A DNA stretch of 47,443 bases. Origin: an uncultured Clostridia bacterium. GTDB lineage: Bacteria > Bacillota > Clostridia > Lachnospirales > Anaerotignaceae. The DNA lies in contig CALWEX010000047.1 in the NCBI GenBank assembly GCA_944377425.1, positions 1 to 47,443 on the forward strand, written 5' to 3'. How positions within the stretch are numbered: position 1 is the first letter of the stretch; each line of letters opens with the position of its first letter. Shown piece after piece: positions 26,247-36,267 of this stretch. The position numbers and the translations under genes were made by a program. Below the pieces are notes generated by a model. That model made no database searches, was not told where the DNA came from, and was given only the letters and a program-made list of their open reading frames with translations.

Positions 26247-28094
26247 ATGAGAACAAAAAGAGAAGACATACGTAACGTAGCCATTATTGCCCATGTAGAC
26301 CACGGCAAGACTACACTTGTAGACGTACTTTTAAAGCAAAGCGGCACATTCCGCTCAAACCAAGTTGTTCAGGACAGAGTTATGGACTCCGGCGATATAG
26401 AAAGAGAAAGAGGCATAACTATACTTTCAAAAAATACATCTGTGCATTATAACGGCTGTAAAATTAATATTGTAGATACACCGGGACATGCTGACTTCGG
26501 CGGAGAGGTTGAGCGTGTACTTAAAATGGTTAACGGTGTTGTATTGGTTGTTGATGCATTTGAAGGCCCAATGCCACAGACAAGATTTGTTTTAAGAAAA
26601 GCTCTTGAGCTTGACCTTCCTGTTGTTGTTTGTGTTAACAAAATGGATAGGCCAGAAGCAAGATGCAAAGAGGTTGTTGATGAGGTTCTTGAACTGTTTA
26701 TGGAGCTTGACGCAAGTGATGAACAGCTTGACTCACCTTTCGTTTTTGCTTCTGCAAGAAACGGCGTAGCAACTCTTGACCCAGATGTACCGGGAACAGA
26801 TATGAAATGCCTTTTTGAAACAATTATTAACCATATACCAGCGCCAGAAGGAGATAAAGATGCTCCACTTCAGTCTTTAATCACAACTATTGACTACAGC
26901 GAGTATGTAGGAAGAATAGGTATAGGAAAAATTGAAAATGGAACTATTCATGTAAATGATGAATGTTCTATTGTTAATATTCATGACCCTGAAAAGAATC
27001 AGAAAGTTAAAATAAGCAAGCTCTATGTATATGAAGGCCTTGAAAGAGTAGAAGTTAAAGAAGCATCTTTCGGCGCTATTGTAGCAATTTCTGGAATATC
27101 TGACATTCATATTGGAGATACTATCTGTTCAGTTGAAAATCCTGAGCCGCTGCCATTTGTTAAAATTTCAGAGCCTACAATTTCAATGACATTTTCTGTA
27201 AATGACAGCCCGTTTGCTGGTACAGAAGGCAAGTTTGTAACAAGCAGACATTTAAGGGACAGACTTTACAAAGAGCTTAATACAGATGTAAGCTTAAGAG
27301 TAGAGGACACTGAAACAACAGAAGCTTTTAAGGTTTCAGGCCGTGGAGAGCTTCATCTTTCAATACTTATAGAAACTATGCGCCGTGAAGGTTTTGAGTT
27401 CCAAGTTGCTAAGCCACATGTTCTTTTTAAAGAAATTAACGGCGAAAAATGCGAACCTATGGAGAAAGTTTATATCGACGTACCTGAAGAGTTTGTGGGT
27501 TCAGTTATTGAAAAACTTGGCTCACGTAAAGGTGAAATGACTGACATGTATCCTTCAAAAGGCGGATATACAAGGCTTGTATTCTCAATACCTGCAAGAG
27601 GCCTTATAGGATATAAAAACGAGTTCCTTACAGATACAAAAGGAAACGGTATTTTAAACTCTGTATTTTCAGATTATGAGCCATATAAGGGCGAAATAGC
27701 AAAGCGTTCTCAGGGTTCACTTATTGCTTTTGAAAGTGGTGAGGCTGTTGCTTATGGTCTTTTCAATGCTCAGGACAGAGGAAACTTATTTATAGGCGCT
27801 GGGGTTAAGGTTTATGCCGGAATGATTGTTGGTAAAAATTCAAGAGCTGATGATATGGAAGTAAACGTATGTAAAAAGAAACAGCTTACAAACATGCGTA
27901 CTTCGGCTTCCGATGAAGCTTTAAAGCTTGTTCCGCCTATTGAAATGAGCCTTGAACAGTGTCTTGAGTTTATAGCTGATGACGAGCTTGTTGAGGTTAC
28001 ACCTCAAAGCCTTAGAATGAGGAAAAAAATACTTGATTCTCAGCAGAGAAAGAAAGCCAGAAATCGAGCTCAGCAGGCTGAGAACAACGATTGA
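26247..28094 (+). CDS. typA: Ribosome-associated GTPase TypA/BipA
   Basis: 615 residues, the usual length. The translational GTPase core shows AHVDHGKTTLVD (G1), ERERGITI (G2), DTPGHADFGGEVERV (G3) and NKMDRPEAR (G4). EF-G-like domains follow, then the TypA C-terminal domain with KGNGILNSVFSDY. It binds the ribosome and aids 50S assembly and stress adaptation. ATG 26247 is preceded by GGGAGT at 8 bases. Confidence 0.95.
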   Translation: MRTKREDIRNVAIIAHVDHGKTTLVDVLLKQSGTFRSNQVVQDRVMDSGDIERERGITILSKNTSVHYNGCKINIVDTPGHADFGGEVERVLKMVNGVVLVVDAFEGPMPQTRFVLRKALELDLPVVVCVNKMDRPEARCKEVVDEVLELFMELDASDEQLDSPFVFASARNGVATLDPDVPGTDMKCLFETIINHIPAPEGDKDAPLQSLITTIDYSEYVGRIGIGKIENGTIHVNDECSIVNIHDPEKNQKVKISKLYVYEGLERVEVKEASFGAIVAISGISDIHIGDTICSVENPEPLPFVKISEPTISMTFSVNDSPFAGTEGKFVTSRHLRDRLYKELNTDVSLRVEDTETTEAFKVSGRGELHLSILIETMRREGFEFQVAKPHVLFKEINGEKCEPMEKVYIDVPEEFVGSVIEKLGSRKGEMTDMYPSKGGYTRLVFSIPARGLIGYKNEFLTDTKGNGILNSVFSDYEPYKGEIAKRSQGSLIAFESGEAVAYGLFNAQDRGNLFIGAGVKVYAGMIVGKNSRADDMEVNVCKKKQLTNMRTSASDEALKLVPPIEMSLEQCLEFIADDELVEVTPQSLRMRKKILDSQQRKKARNRAQQAENND

Positions 28095-28140
28095 TACTTT
28101 GAATAAATTGTGTTTATGTTAGTATGGATGTAGGTGTGCC

Positions 28141-29751
28141 ATGGAGAAGAAAAAAGGCGGCTCTTTTATAAAACAGGCGGCTATACTTGCGGCAGCCAGT
28201 ATGATAGTGCGGTTTATAGGCTTTCTTTACAGAGTGCCTATGACGGCTATTATAGGCGACAGCGGAAACGCCATATATTCAGCCGGATACCAGGTTTATA
28301 ATTTCCTGCTTATACTTTCGTCAGCAGGACTTCCGGCAGCTATTGGAAAAATGGTTTCCGAAAGACTTGCTTTAAAACAGTATAGAAATGCCCACAGAGT
28401 TTTTAAGGTTTCTCTTGCATTTTCGGCGGCTATGGGACTGTTTTTTATGGTGCTTTTAATGCTGTTTGCTCAGCCTATAGCAGTTAATATTTGTAAAATA
28501 CCCGGTGCCTACTATACACTTTTAACACTGGCTCCGACTATATTTATAGTTGGCATAATGTCTGTTTTAAGAGGTTATTTTCAAGGCATGAACAATATGG
28601 TTCCAACTGCCTTTTCGCAAATTGTAGAGCAGATTTTTAATGCAGTATTCAGCGTTTTGCTGGCCTATATATTTATTAAACAGTCGGTTGCTTTAAGCGC
28701 AGCGGGCGGTACGGCAGGTACAGGAATAGGTGCTTTAGCCGGTCTTTTGGTTATGCTTTTTGTGTACTGGCTTAATTCAAAAAGTATTAAAAAGCGAAAC
28801 CGCAGGCCAGTAAGAGGCTATGAGATAGAGTCAACATCGACTATTTTAAAAATACTGCTTTCAACAGCCATACCTATAATAATAGGAACGGCTATATACA
28901 GCATAACTAATCTTGTAGATATGTCTATGGTTATGTCGCGTCTTTTGGAATCTGGCGCATTTACAAACAAAGAAGCCGAGGTTTTGTATGGCCAGCTTCA
29001 GGGAAAATATGTTGTTCTTACAACACTGCCTGTTGCTATTTCAACATCTATAGCAACGGCAGCTGTGCCTAATATAGCGGCTTCTATGGCACTAAAAGAC
29101 AGAAGTGCAGTAGAAAGAAAGATAAATGCCGCAATTAAAATTTCAATGGTAATATCTGTTCCAGCGGCTATAGGTATGGCTGTTTTGGCAGACCAGATAC
29201 TGCTTATGCTTTTCCCTACTGTACCTGAAGGTGGAGAGCTTTTAAGAATAGGCTCTATTTCTATTATTTTCTTGGCATTATCTCAGATAGTAACTGGTAC
29301 TTTGCAAGGAATAGGTAAGGTGCGTATACCGGCAATAAATGCATTTTGGGGCGCAATAACTAAGATATTCTTTAATTATGTACTTATTGTTATACCGGCT
29401 ATAAATGTTAAAGGAGCAGTTATATCAACTATAGCCTGCTATGCTGTTGCATCTTCGCTTAATTTGATGGCGCTTAAAAGAATAACTCGTATGCGCCTTA
29501 AGCTTACAGACCTTTTATTTAAACCGCTCTTTGCTTCTTTAATAATGGGCGCTGTTTGCTATGGAGCATATAAAGGGTTGTTTATGGTGATGCCTAACAA
29601 TACATTAATTACTTTGGTGTCAATTTTAATAAGCATGATTGTTTATTTCTTCGTAATGCTCTTTATAAAGGGTATACTTAGAGAAGACATTTATATGCTG
29701 CCAGGCGGAAGAAAACTGGCAGCTCTATGTGAAAAGTTTTCACTTTTATAA
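28141..29751 (+). CDS. SpoVB/MurJ-like oligosaccharide flippase (MOP superfamily)
   Basis: 536 residues with 14 predicted membrane helices. It opens with QAAILAAASMIVRFIGFLYRVPMTAIIGDSG, typical of the SpoVB/YtgP group, and has the conserved FFQGMNNMVPTA-like loop (here YFQGMNNMVPTAFSQIVEQ). Relatives export lipid-linked cell-wall precursors, and SpoVB serves spore cortex synthesis. Whether this one is for sporulation or vegetative growth is not clear. The ribosome site (TAGGTG) is weak. A terminator follows. Confidence 0.88.
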   Translation: MEKKKGGSFIKQAAILAAASMIVRFIGFLYRVPMTAIIGDSGNAIYSAGYQVYNFLLILSSAGLPAAIGKMVSERLALKQYRNAHRVFKVSLAFSAAMGLFFMVLLMLFAQPIAVNICKIPGAYYTLLTLAPTIFIVGIMSVLRGYFQGMNNMVPTAFSQIVEQIFNAVFSVLLAYIFIKQSVALSAAGGTAGTGIGALAGLLVMLFVYWLNSKSIKKRNRRPVRGYEIESTSTILKILLSTAIPIIIGTAIYSITNLVDMSMVMSRLLESGAFTNKEAEVLYGQLQGKYVVLTTLPVAISTSIATAAVPNIAASMALKDRSAVERKINAAIKISMVISVPAAIGMAVLADQILLMLFPTVPEGGELLRIGSISIIFLALSQIVTGTLQGIGKVRIPAINAFWGAITKIFFNYVLIVIPAINVKGAVISTIACYAVASSLNLMALKRITRMRLKLTDLLFKPLFASLIMGAVCYGAYKGLFMVMPNNTLITLVSILISMIVYFFVMLFIKGILREDIYMLPGGRKLAALCEKFSLL

Positions 29752-29754
29752 TTA

Positions 29755-29800
29755 AAAAAACACTTTTGCATTTGATAAATGAAATGTAAAAGTGTTTTTT
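29755..29800 (+). terminator. Intrinsic terminator after the flippase gene
   Basis: CACTTTTGCATTT (29761-29773) pairs with AAATGTAAAAGTG (29782-29794, one mismatch), flanked by A and T runs on either side. Confidence 0.88.
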
Positions 29801-29836
29801 CGTTACGATAAAAACCAAAGGTTTGTGCTGTAAAAT

Positions 29837-29866
29837 GAATAATTGTATTATGCTTTGTCCATAATA
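29837..29866 (+). promoter_or_regulatory. Sigma-G-type promoter for the bofC-like gene
   Basis: GAATA (29837-29841), 18-base spacer, CATAATA (29860-29866). All specified positions of the recalled sigma-G consensus GHATR-N17/18-CATnHTA match. The start codon is 20 bases downstream. Confidence 0.65.
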
Positions 29867-29886
29867 TCCCTGAAAGGGGATATATT

Positions 29887-30468
29887 ATGAACCGAAATAA
29901 ATTAATAATTATCAGCATAACAGTTGTTTTATGTGTTGTATGCGGCTTTGCTGGGTATTATACAGCATTAAATCATGTTAGGAATAATTACTCATTGTTA
30001 TCTGATAACAGCAATGATGAAGAAGAAAATATGTATAGTGAGGACGCCACTGTTTTGGCAACAGACAACAAGATTAATCCATCCACAAAAATGGTTTACC
30101 AATATTATTATGCAGATGAAGGCTCTACAAAAGTTACTGAGGACGAGCCACCGTATTTTATGCTTGGTTTGACTTTTGACGATATGGTTAAATATTACAC
30201 AAATTGGGACATAATATCTTTTTCACCTCAGGAAGTGGTAATGCGTAAAACTGTTTACGGTAAAGACTCACAAAGATATATTGTTTGCGAAAAAGACGGA
30301 TATATTACTGTTTATTACGAGGAAAACGGTATAAAAAGCGCAATTAAAGAGATAACATCCATTGACACAAATGGTTTAAGTGATATTGAAAAAGAAAGAT
30401 TAAAAAAAGGTTTTTCTGTAGTTGGAGACTATAGCCTCAATAGGGTTTTAGAAAATTACAGCAGCTAA
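29887..30468 (+). CDS. Membrane-anchored protein with BofC-like C-terminal domain
   Basis: 193 residues: an N-terminal signal-anchor (about 5-27), an acidic linker, then an extracytoplasmic domain. The C-terminal ~65 residues (RYIVCEKDGYITVYYEENG, then LSDIEKERLKKGFSV and LNRVLENYSS) fit the BofC C-terminal domain as I recall it. In B. subtilis, BofC is a forespore-made intermembrane-space regulator of the SpoIVB protease that triggers sigma-K. The sigma-G-type promoter just upstream agrees. The middle part shows no second domain I recognise, so the name is kept at domain level. Confidence 0.65.
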   Translation: MNRNKLIIISITVVLCVVCGFAGYYTALNHVRNNYSLLSDNSNDEEENMYSEDATVLATDNKINPSTKMVYQYYYADEGSTKVTEDEPPYFMLGLTFDDMVKYYTNWDIISFSPQEVVMRKTVYGKDSQRYIVCEKDGYITVYYEENGIKSAIKEITSIDTNGLSDIEKERLKKGFSVVGDYSLNRVLENYSS

Positions 30469-30524
30469 AAATTTTTTAAATAGTTATAGACAAAAAATTA
30501 ACATTGTGGTATTATAATGTATGT

Positions 30525-30620
30525 GGAGATTCCCAAATATTAAGCAGTTACACTGCAATCCCACTTTGAAATACCTTCTCTTTGTGAAAAAGGCAGTCCT
30601 ATATGGACTGTCTTTTTCAC
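30525..30620 (+). ncRNA. Candidate structured small RNA
   Basis: A TATAAT box (30513-30518) is followed by a compact structure: GTGG-A-GATT (30521-30529) pairs with AATCCCAC around an inner GCAGT/ACTGC hairpin. A pyrimidine-rich single-stranded stretch (CCTTCTC) comes next, then a 16-bp terminator stem with T run (about 30586-30620). No ORF fits. It is separated from the amylase gene by another promoter. The -35 is poor. It does not match SRP, 6S, T-box or any riboswitch I know. Confidence 0.5.
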
Positions 30621-30622
30621 AT
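30586..30622 (+). terminator. Strong intrinsic terminator of the candidate RNA
   Basis: GTGAAAAAGGCAGTCC pairs with GGACTGTCTTTTTCAC around TATAT, with one G-U pair; the T run lies within the right arm. Confidence 0.8.
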
Positions 30623-30676
30623 ACTGCGTTTTTTGAATAAGCATTATCACTTATTAGTATTGGTATGATGGTTTTG

Positions 30677-30705
30677 TTGACAAAATATATGTTTTAAAAT
30701 AATAT
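30677..30705 (+). promoter_or_regulatory. Sigma-A promoter for the amylase-rluA pair
   Basis: TTGACA (30677-30682), 17-base spacer, TAATAT (30700-30705). Very short leader to the start codon. Confidence 0.75.
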
Positions 30706-30727
30706 ACTCTATGCGGGAGTGGTGAAT

Positions 30728-32773
30728 TTGGAAAACTATATAACTGAATTAAATAGATTGGCTGTATTCAGTGATGAAACAGAGTACTATAGATTTCCGT
30801 CTAACCCTAAAAAAGGTGAGAGAGTAACTGTTAAAATAAGGGTTGCGGAAAATGATATTGATTCTGTTTGTATTGTAGCTGGCAGCAATATAGTTAAAAT
30901 GGAAAAGTTCGAAACCATAAACGGCTTTGATTTTTATTTCTGTGACTTAGAATACTATGAGGATATTTTAAAATATTATTTTGAGATAAAAAGAGGAGAA
31001 AAAACATATTATTACTCTAAAGTTGGTGTAAGCAAGGAGATATTGCATTACGCTGATTTTATGATTATATACGGTTTTGATATACCTGAATGGATAAATG
31101 GCGCTGTTATGTATCAAATATATGTAGATAGGTTTTGTGATGGCGATAAAAGCAATAATGTTATTACAAACGAATATATGTATTTGGGAAAGCCTGTTGT
31201 ATTTAAAAAAGATTGGAATGAGGTTCCATCTTCCGACGATGTAAGAAATTTTTATGGCGGAGATTTACAGGGTGCAATTGATAAACTGCCGTATTTAAGC
31301 AGTTTAGGAATTGAGGCGGTTTATTTTAACCCGCTTTTTGTTTCACCAAGCAACCATAAATATGATACACAGGATTACAGCCATATTGACCCACATATAG
31401 GCAAAATTGTTCAGGATAAGGGCAGAATACTTGAAAAAGGCGAACATTCAAACGAAAATGCTGAAAGATATATAGTAAGAACAACGAATAGAACAAATCT
31501 TGAGGAGTCTGACAAACTTTTTGCTCTGCTTGTTCAAAAAGCCCATGAGCATGGCATAAAAATTATATTAGACGGTGTTTTCAACCACTGCGGTGCATTT
31601 AATAAATGGCTTGACAGAGAGCATATTTATACAAAAAGCGGAACAGAGTCAACAGGAGCTTTCCACAGTAAAGAAAGCAGGTATAAGAATTATTTTATTT
31701 GGCACGACGAAAACGGCTGGCCGGAAAATGAAAGCTATGAATGCTGGTGGGGACTTAACAATCATCCTAAGCTTAATTATGAGGATTCCCATGAATTAAT
31801 GAAAAACATTATGGATACAGCAGCTAAGTGGCTTAAAAAACCGTACTATGCTGACGGTTGGAGAATTGATGTAGGTGCTGATTTGGGCAAAACAGAAGGC
31901 TTTAATCATTATTTTTGGCGTAAGTTCAGAAAAAGAGTTAAAGATACAAACCCTAATGCCGTTATATTAGCTGAGCATTACGGCGACGCGTCTTCGTGGC
32001 TCACAGGCAACCAATGGGATACGGTAATGAATTACGATGCGTTTATGGAGCCGGTTTCATACTTTTTTACTGGTATGGAAAAGCACAGTGATTATTTTAA
32101 CCGTGATTTATATAATAACGGTGTGGCTTTTGCAAATGCAATGGTTCAGGCAATGGCAAGGCTTCCACATCAGTCCCTTGTAAGTGCCATGAATCAGCTT
32201 TCTAACCATGACCATTCAAGATTTTTAACAAGAACAAATATGTCTGAAGGCCGCATTGCCACAAACGGCAGCATAAGCGCATCAGAGGGTATTAATAAAA
32301 ATATATTCCGTGAAGCTGTTCTTTTTCAAATGACTTGGCCGGGAGCTCCGACTGTTTATTATGGTGATGAGGCTGGACTTACTGGCTGGACTGACCCCGA
32401 TAACCGTAGAACTTATCCTTGGGGCAAAGAAGACAAAGACCTTATAGAGTTTCACAAAGCTGTAATAAAATTAAGAAAAGATAACAGTGTGCTTAAAAAC
32501 GGCTCAGTTATGTTTTTAAATGAAGGCACAGGCCTAATTTCATATGGTAGATTTGATGGCCATAATATTATGATAGCAGCTTTTAATAATAACGAATATG
32601 ATATGACGGTGTCTATACCTGTTTGGAGGTGTGGAGCCGAAAATGGCAAAAAGTTTAATGTTGTATTTAACAGCAACGGTGATGAAAGTGAAAATATGTA
32701 TTTAACTGATAATGGAAAAATAGATGTTTTTATTAAAAGCCGCAACGGAGTGTTATTAAGCTATGGATATTAA
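30728..32773 (+). CDS. GH13 alpha-amylase-family glycosidase (neopullulanase/cyclomaltodextrinase type)
   Basis: About 681 residues, no signal peptide, so intracellular. An N-terminal beta domain (to about 125, CBM34-like) precedes the TIM barrel. The four GH13 regions are present: DGVFNHCG; GWRIDVGAD with the nucleophile Asp near residue 381; ILAEHYGD with the acid/base Glu; and LSNHDHSR with the third Asp. It would hydrolyse maltodextrins or cyclodextrins. Start choice: GTG 30719, GTG 30722 or TTG 30728; the TTG sits 9 bases after GGGAG and fits best. It overlaps the next gene by 11 bases. Confidence 0.88.
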   Translation: MENYITELNRLAVFSDETEYYRFPSNPKKGERVTVKIRVAENDIDSVCIVAGSNIVKMEKFETINGFDFYFCDLEYYEDILKYYFEIKRGEKTYYYSKVGVSKEILHYADFMIIYGFDIPEWINGAVMYQIYVDRFCDGDKSNNVITNEYMYLGKPVVFKKDWNEVPSSDDVRNFYGGDLQGAIDKLPYLSSLGIEAVYFNPLFVSPSNHKYDTQDYSHIDPHIGKIVQDKGRILEKGEHSNENAERYIVRTTNRTNLEESDKLFALLVQKAHEHGIKIILDGVFNHCGAFNKWLDREHIYTKSGTESTGAFHSKESRYKNYFIWHDENGWPENESYECWWGLNNHPKLNYEDSHELMKNIMDTAAKWLKKPYYADGWRIDVGADLGKTEGFNHYFWRKFRKRVKDTNPNAVILAEHYGDASSWLTGNQWDTVMNYDAFMEPVSYFFTGMEKHSDYFNRDLYNNGVAFANAMVQAMARLPHQSLVSAMNQLSNHDHSRFLTRTNMSEGRIATNGSISASEGINKNIFREAVLFQMTWPGAPTVYYGDEAGLTGWTDPDNRRTYPWGKEDKDLIEFHKAVIKLRKDNSVLKNGSVMFLNEGTGLISYGRFDGHNIMIAAFNNNEYDMTVSIPVWRCGAENGKKFNVVFNSNGDESENMYLTDNGKIDVFIKSRNGVLLSYGY

Positions 32774-33422
32774 AGTATTATACGAAAACAATTATTTTAT
32801 TGCTGTGGAAAAAGAATGTGGTATTCCGTCGCAGCCGGATAAAACCGGTGATGAAGATTTAAAGACAAATGTAGAAAAACACTGCGGCAAAGAATGTTTT
32901 ATTATCAACCGTATTGATAGGCCAGTAGGGGGAATAGTGCTTTTTGCCAAAAACGGAAAAACAGCTGCCGCTCTTTCAGATGACCTTACATCAGGTAAAA
33001 TAGAGAAGTATTATTATGCTGTTGTATGCGGAGATATTGCGGATAGCGGACGTTTTGAGGATTATATGGTTAAAGATGGAAGGAATAATATTTCTTCAAT
33101 AGCCGATAAAAGTAAAAAGGGTGCAAAAAAAGCTGTTCTTGAGTATAATAAAATTAAAACAATAGCTGATGACGATTTTGAATACTTATCTTTAGTTGAA
33201 ATAAAGCTTTTAACCGGAAGGCATCATCAAATTCGAGTGCAGTTTTCAAGCCGAGGTTATGGACTTTACGGGGATAGTAAATATAATAAATCTTTTTATA
33301 AAAAGCGCGGATATTACTCAACTGCATTGTGGTCTAGTCGGCTTAAATTCCAATTTAACAAAAATGAATTTGATATAAAAAGTACACCTAAGGGAGAAAT
33401 TTTCGAAAAATTCGGATTTTAA
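32763..33422 (+). CDS. RluA-family pseudouridine synthase
   Basis: 219 residues, without an S4 domain. The catalytic Asp is in NRIDRPVGGIVLFAKN (the RLD motif), followed by the KYYYAVVCG and LLTGRHHQIRVQF motifs of the RluA group. It isomerises specific uridines in rRNA or tRNA; the target is unknown. It overlaps the amylase gene by 11 bases and has a modest ribosome site, so it is presumably coupled to it. Confidence 0.87.
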   Translation: MDIKVLYENNYFIAVEKECGIPSQPDKTGDEDLKTNVEKHCGKECFIINRIDRPVGGIVLFAKNGKTAAALSDDLTSGKIEKYYYAVVCGDIADSGRFEDYMVKDGRNNISSIADKSKKGAKKAVLEYNKIKTIADDDFEYLSLVEIKLLTGRHHQIRVQFSSRGYGLYGDSKYNKSFYKKRGYYSTALWSSRLKFQFNKNEFDIKSTPKGEIFEKFGF

Positions 33423-33487
33423 GTAAATAAAAGTTTATAATTAGTATTTTTTCACACTTTATTTTTAATTAATAATAAAAATAAATA

Positions 33488-33549
33488 GTGACAAAAAAAT
33501 AATTTGTGCTATAATCAGAATATTAAAAGGCTCAATATGAGTCTTTTAA
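33488..33549 (+). promoter_or_regulatory. Promoter and 5'-terminal hairpin before clpC
   Basis: GTGACA (33488-33493), 16-base spacer, TATAAT (33510-33515). Immediately after the expected start, TTAAAAGGCTCA and TGAGTCTTTTAA form a 12-bp stem (33522-33549, one G-U). About 165 bases of leader follow before the ATG. I find no CtsR-type GGTCAAA repeat. Confidence 0.55.
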
Positions 33550-33715
33550 TTTAGATAAACTTTAGCAATCAAAAGTCTAAGTGGCTGACAAACATTTTGT
33601 TTTAATTATTAATTCTTAAAAAGGATAATTTTAATCTGATTTGCAAAATAATAATTGATATACCATTTCTTTGGTCTGCAAGGCTTTTGTTCAGCTTAAT
33701 TAAAGGAGGAATACC

Positions 33716-36163
33716 ATGAATATAGGTTTTACGCGCAAAGCTCAGGAAGTTATAGACATGGCGCAGCAGGCAGCTTCCGAGCTTGGTCATGATTATATAG
33801 GTACAGAACATATTTTAATAGGTTTAGCTGAGGTAAGTGATTCGGTATCTGCCAAAGCTATTGAAAGCCAAGGAATAACCAAAAAAGATATAGCCGAAAA
33901 AATAGCCTCAACAATAGGCATAAATACAGGCAAAGGCGTCCCTCAGGGTTATACACCAAGGGTAAAAAGAGTAATTGACAGAAGTGTACAGATTGCTTTA
34001 AATATGGGCAGCGGATATATAGGTACAGAGCATATTTTAATTGCGCTTTTGGGTGAAAGTGACTGCATAGCCGTTAGGATACTTGTTGTTTTAGGCGTTA
34101 ATATACAGCGTCTTTATGAGGAAATAATGGAGCTTTTGGGCGAAGGCGAAAAAGGCCAGAAAACACCGGCTGTAGGCATGGAACAGGCTCAGGATTCCGC
34201 AGAAGAGTCAACAACACCTACCCTTGATAAATACAGCAGGGATTTTAATAAGCTTGCTTCTGAAAATAAGTTTGACCCTATTGTAGGAAGAGACAGAGAG
34301 ATAGAAAGAGTTATACAGATATTAAGCAGACGTTCCAAGAACAACCCTTGCCTTGTTGGTGACCCAGGTGTTGGAAAAACAGCTATAGCTGAAGGCCTTG
34401 CTTCTAAAATAACTCAGGGTGATGTGCCGGAAACTTTAAAAGACAAAAGAATAATATGCCTTGACCTTTCTTCAATGGTTGCTGGTTCTAAATACAGAGG
34501 CGAATTTGAGGAAAGAATGAAAAATGTAATTGATGAAGTAAGGAAAGACAGAAATGTAATACTTTTTGTAGATGAAATTCATACTATTATAGGCGCTGGA
34601 GCGGCAGAGGGTGCTATTGATGCGTCAAATATACTTAAACCTTCTCTTTCAAGAGGTGAAATACAAATTATAGGCGCCACAACAATGGAGGAGTACAGAA
34701 AATACATTGAAAAAGATGCAGCTCTTGAGCGTCGTTTTCAGCCAGTTAAGGTGGATGAGCCAAATGAGGAAGAAGCTATTAAAATGCTTCTTTGCTTAAG
34801 AGATAAATATGAGGCTCACCACAATGTTAAAATAACAGATGAAGCTGTTACAGCTGCTGTTAAAATGAGTATTAGGTATATTAACGACAGATTTTTGCCT
34901 GATAAGGCTATTGACCTTATAGACGAGGCGGCTTCTAAAATAAGGCTTAAATCTTATACTACACCTTCTGAAATTAAGGAATTGGAAGAAAAGATAAGCG
35001 CTCTTGAAAAAGAAAAAGAAGAAGCTGTTAAGACAGAAGATTTTGAAAAAGCAGCCGCTGTTAAAAAAGAGCAATGCTCTTTAAGAGAGAAGCTTGATGA
35101 GTTTAAGAAGAAGCTTAATATGGAAAGCGACCGTTCCAAAAAGGTTGTAACGCCTGATGACATTGCTGATGTTATAGCCGGTTGGACTGGAATACCTGTA
35201 AAGAGTATTCAGCTTGAGGAAACACAAAGACTCCTTAATCTGGAAAATATACTTCACGAAAGAGTTATAGGCCAGCACGAAGCTGTAAATGCAGTTGCCA
35301 AAGCAGTAAGGCGCGGAAGGGTAGGACTTAAAGACCCTAAAAGACCTATAGGCTCGTTTTTATTCCTTGGCCCAACGGGTGTTGGTAAAACAGAGCTTTC
35401 TAAGGCTTTAGCGCAGGCGCTTTTTGGCGATGAAAACGCTATGATTAGAATAGATATGTCCGAATATATGGAAAACTACAGCGTATCTAAAATGATAGGC
35501 TCAGCCCCGGGCTATGTAGGATATGAAGAAGGCGGACAGTTAAGCGAAAAGGTACGCAGAAAGCCGTATTCAGTTGTACTTTTTGATGAGATAGAAAAAG
35601 CATCACCAGATGTGTTTAATGTTCTTTTGCAGGTACTTGATGACGGACGCATTACAGATGCCCATGGCAGAAGTGTGGACTTTAAAAATACTGTTATTAT
35701 AATGACTTCCAACGTAGGAGCAAGAAACATTGTAGAGCCTAAAAAACTTGGATTTGTTCAAAATGAAGATAGTCAAAAGCAGTATGAAGATATGAAAAAA
35801 GGTGTAATGGATGAAGTTAAAAAGATGTTCAGGCCTGAATTCCTTAATAGAATAGATGACATAATAGTATTCCATACCCTTACAGAAGAAAATATTGAAA
35901 AAATTGTGCGCCTTATGGCGGAGGATATATCTAAGAGAGCAAAAGAAAACATGTCTTTAAATCTTTCATTTGATGACTCGGCAGTTAAATATATAGCCCG
36001 TGAAGGCTTTGACCAAGCTTATGGTGCAAGACCTTTAAGAAGAGCACTTCAAAGCAAGGTTGAAGACAAACTTGCGGAAAAATTCCTTGAAGGAGATTTT
36101 GAGGCAGGAAGCAGTGTTGTTGCAAAAGAAATTGATAATGAAATAGTATTTGAGAAAGCGTGA
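33716..36163 (+). CDS. clpC: ATP-dependent Clp protease ATPase subunit ClpC
   Basis: 815 residues. Two Clp N repeats (about 3-140) precede AAA module 1 (GDPGVGKTA; Walker [12 protein letters not shown]), a UVR-containing middle domain ([18 protein letters not shown]), and AAA module 2 ([19 protein letters not shown]). The middle domain identifies ClpC rather than ClpB, ClpA or ClpE. It unfolds substrates for ClpP. In Bacillus it lies in ctsR-mcsA-mcsB-clpC; none of those partners is here, and the gene is monocistronic. Confidence 0.95.
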   Translation: MNIGFTRKAQEVIDMAQQAASELGHDYIGTEHILIGLAEVSDSVSAKAIESQGITKKDIAEKIASTIGINTGKGVPQGYTPRVKRVIDRSVQIALNMGSGYIGTEHILIALLGESDCIAVRILVVLGVNIQRLYEEIMELLGEGEKGQKTPAVGMEQAQDSAEESTTPTLDKYSRDFNKLASENKFDPIVGRDREIERVIQILSRRSKNNPCLVGDPGVGKTAIAEGLASKITQGDVPETLKDKRIICLDLSSMVAGSKYRGEFEERMKNVIDEVRKDRNVILFVDEIHTIIGAGAAEGAIDASNILKPSLSRGEIQIIGATTMEEYRKYIEKDAALERRFQPVKVDEPNEEEAIKMLLCLRDKYEAHHNVKITDEAVTAAVKMSIRYINDRFLPDKAIDLIDEAASKIRLKSYTTPSEIKELEEKISALEKEKEEAVKTEDFEKAAAVKKEQCSLREKLDEFKKKLNMESDRSKKVVTPDDIADVIAGWTGIPVKSIQLEETQRLLNLENILHERVIGQHEAVNAVAKAVRRGRVGLKDPKRPIGSFLFLGPTGVGKTELSKALAQALFGDENAMIRIDMSEYMENYSVSKMIGSAPGYVGYEEGGQLSEKVRRKPYSVVLFDEIEKASPDVFNVLLQVLDDGRITDAHGRSVDFKNTVIIMTSNVGARNIVEPKKLGFVQNEDSQKQYEDMKKGVMDEVKKMFRPEFLNRIDDIIVFHTLTEENIEKIVRLMAEDISKRAKENMSLNLSFDDSAVKYIAREGFDQAYGARPLRRALQSKVEDKLAEKFLEGDFEAGSSVVAKEIDNEIVFEKA

Positions 36164-36171
36164 TGTTTTAG

Positions 36172-36207
36172 GCCGTCCGAATTGAATTTTCGGGCGGCTT
36201 AATTTTT
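36172..36207 (+). terminator. Intrinsic terminator after clpC
   Basis: GCCGTCCGAA (36172-36181) pairs with TTCGGGCGGC (36189-36198, one G-U), followed by TTAATTTTT. Confidence 0.88.
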
Positions 36208-36267
36208 ATAAATATTGTAAAGCTCTGATGGGTATGATAATATAATCAAAAAACTAAGGAGAAAAAT

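Noticed and set aside
30521..30620. Assigning the candidate RNA to SRP RNA, 6S RNA, T-box or a known riboswitch
   Set aside because: None of the conserved cores I know (SRP tetraloop region, T-box GGTGG, 6S bubble) is present.
34796..35875. Several minus-strand ORFs inside clpC
   Set aside because: They are antisense shadows of a strongly conserved gene, with Phe/Ser-rich translations and no ribosome sites.
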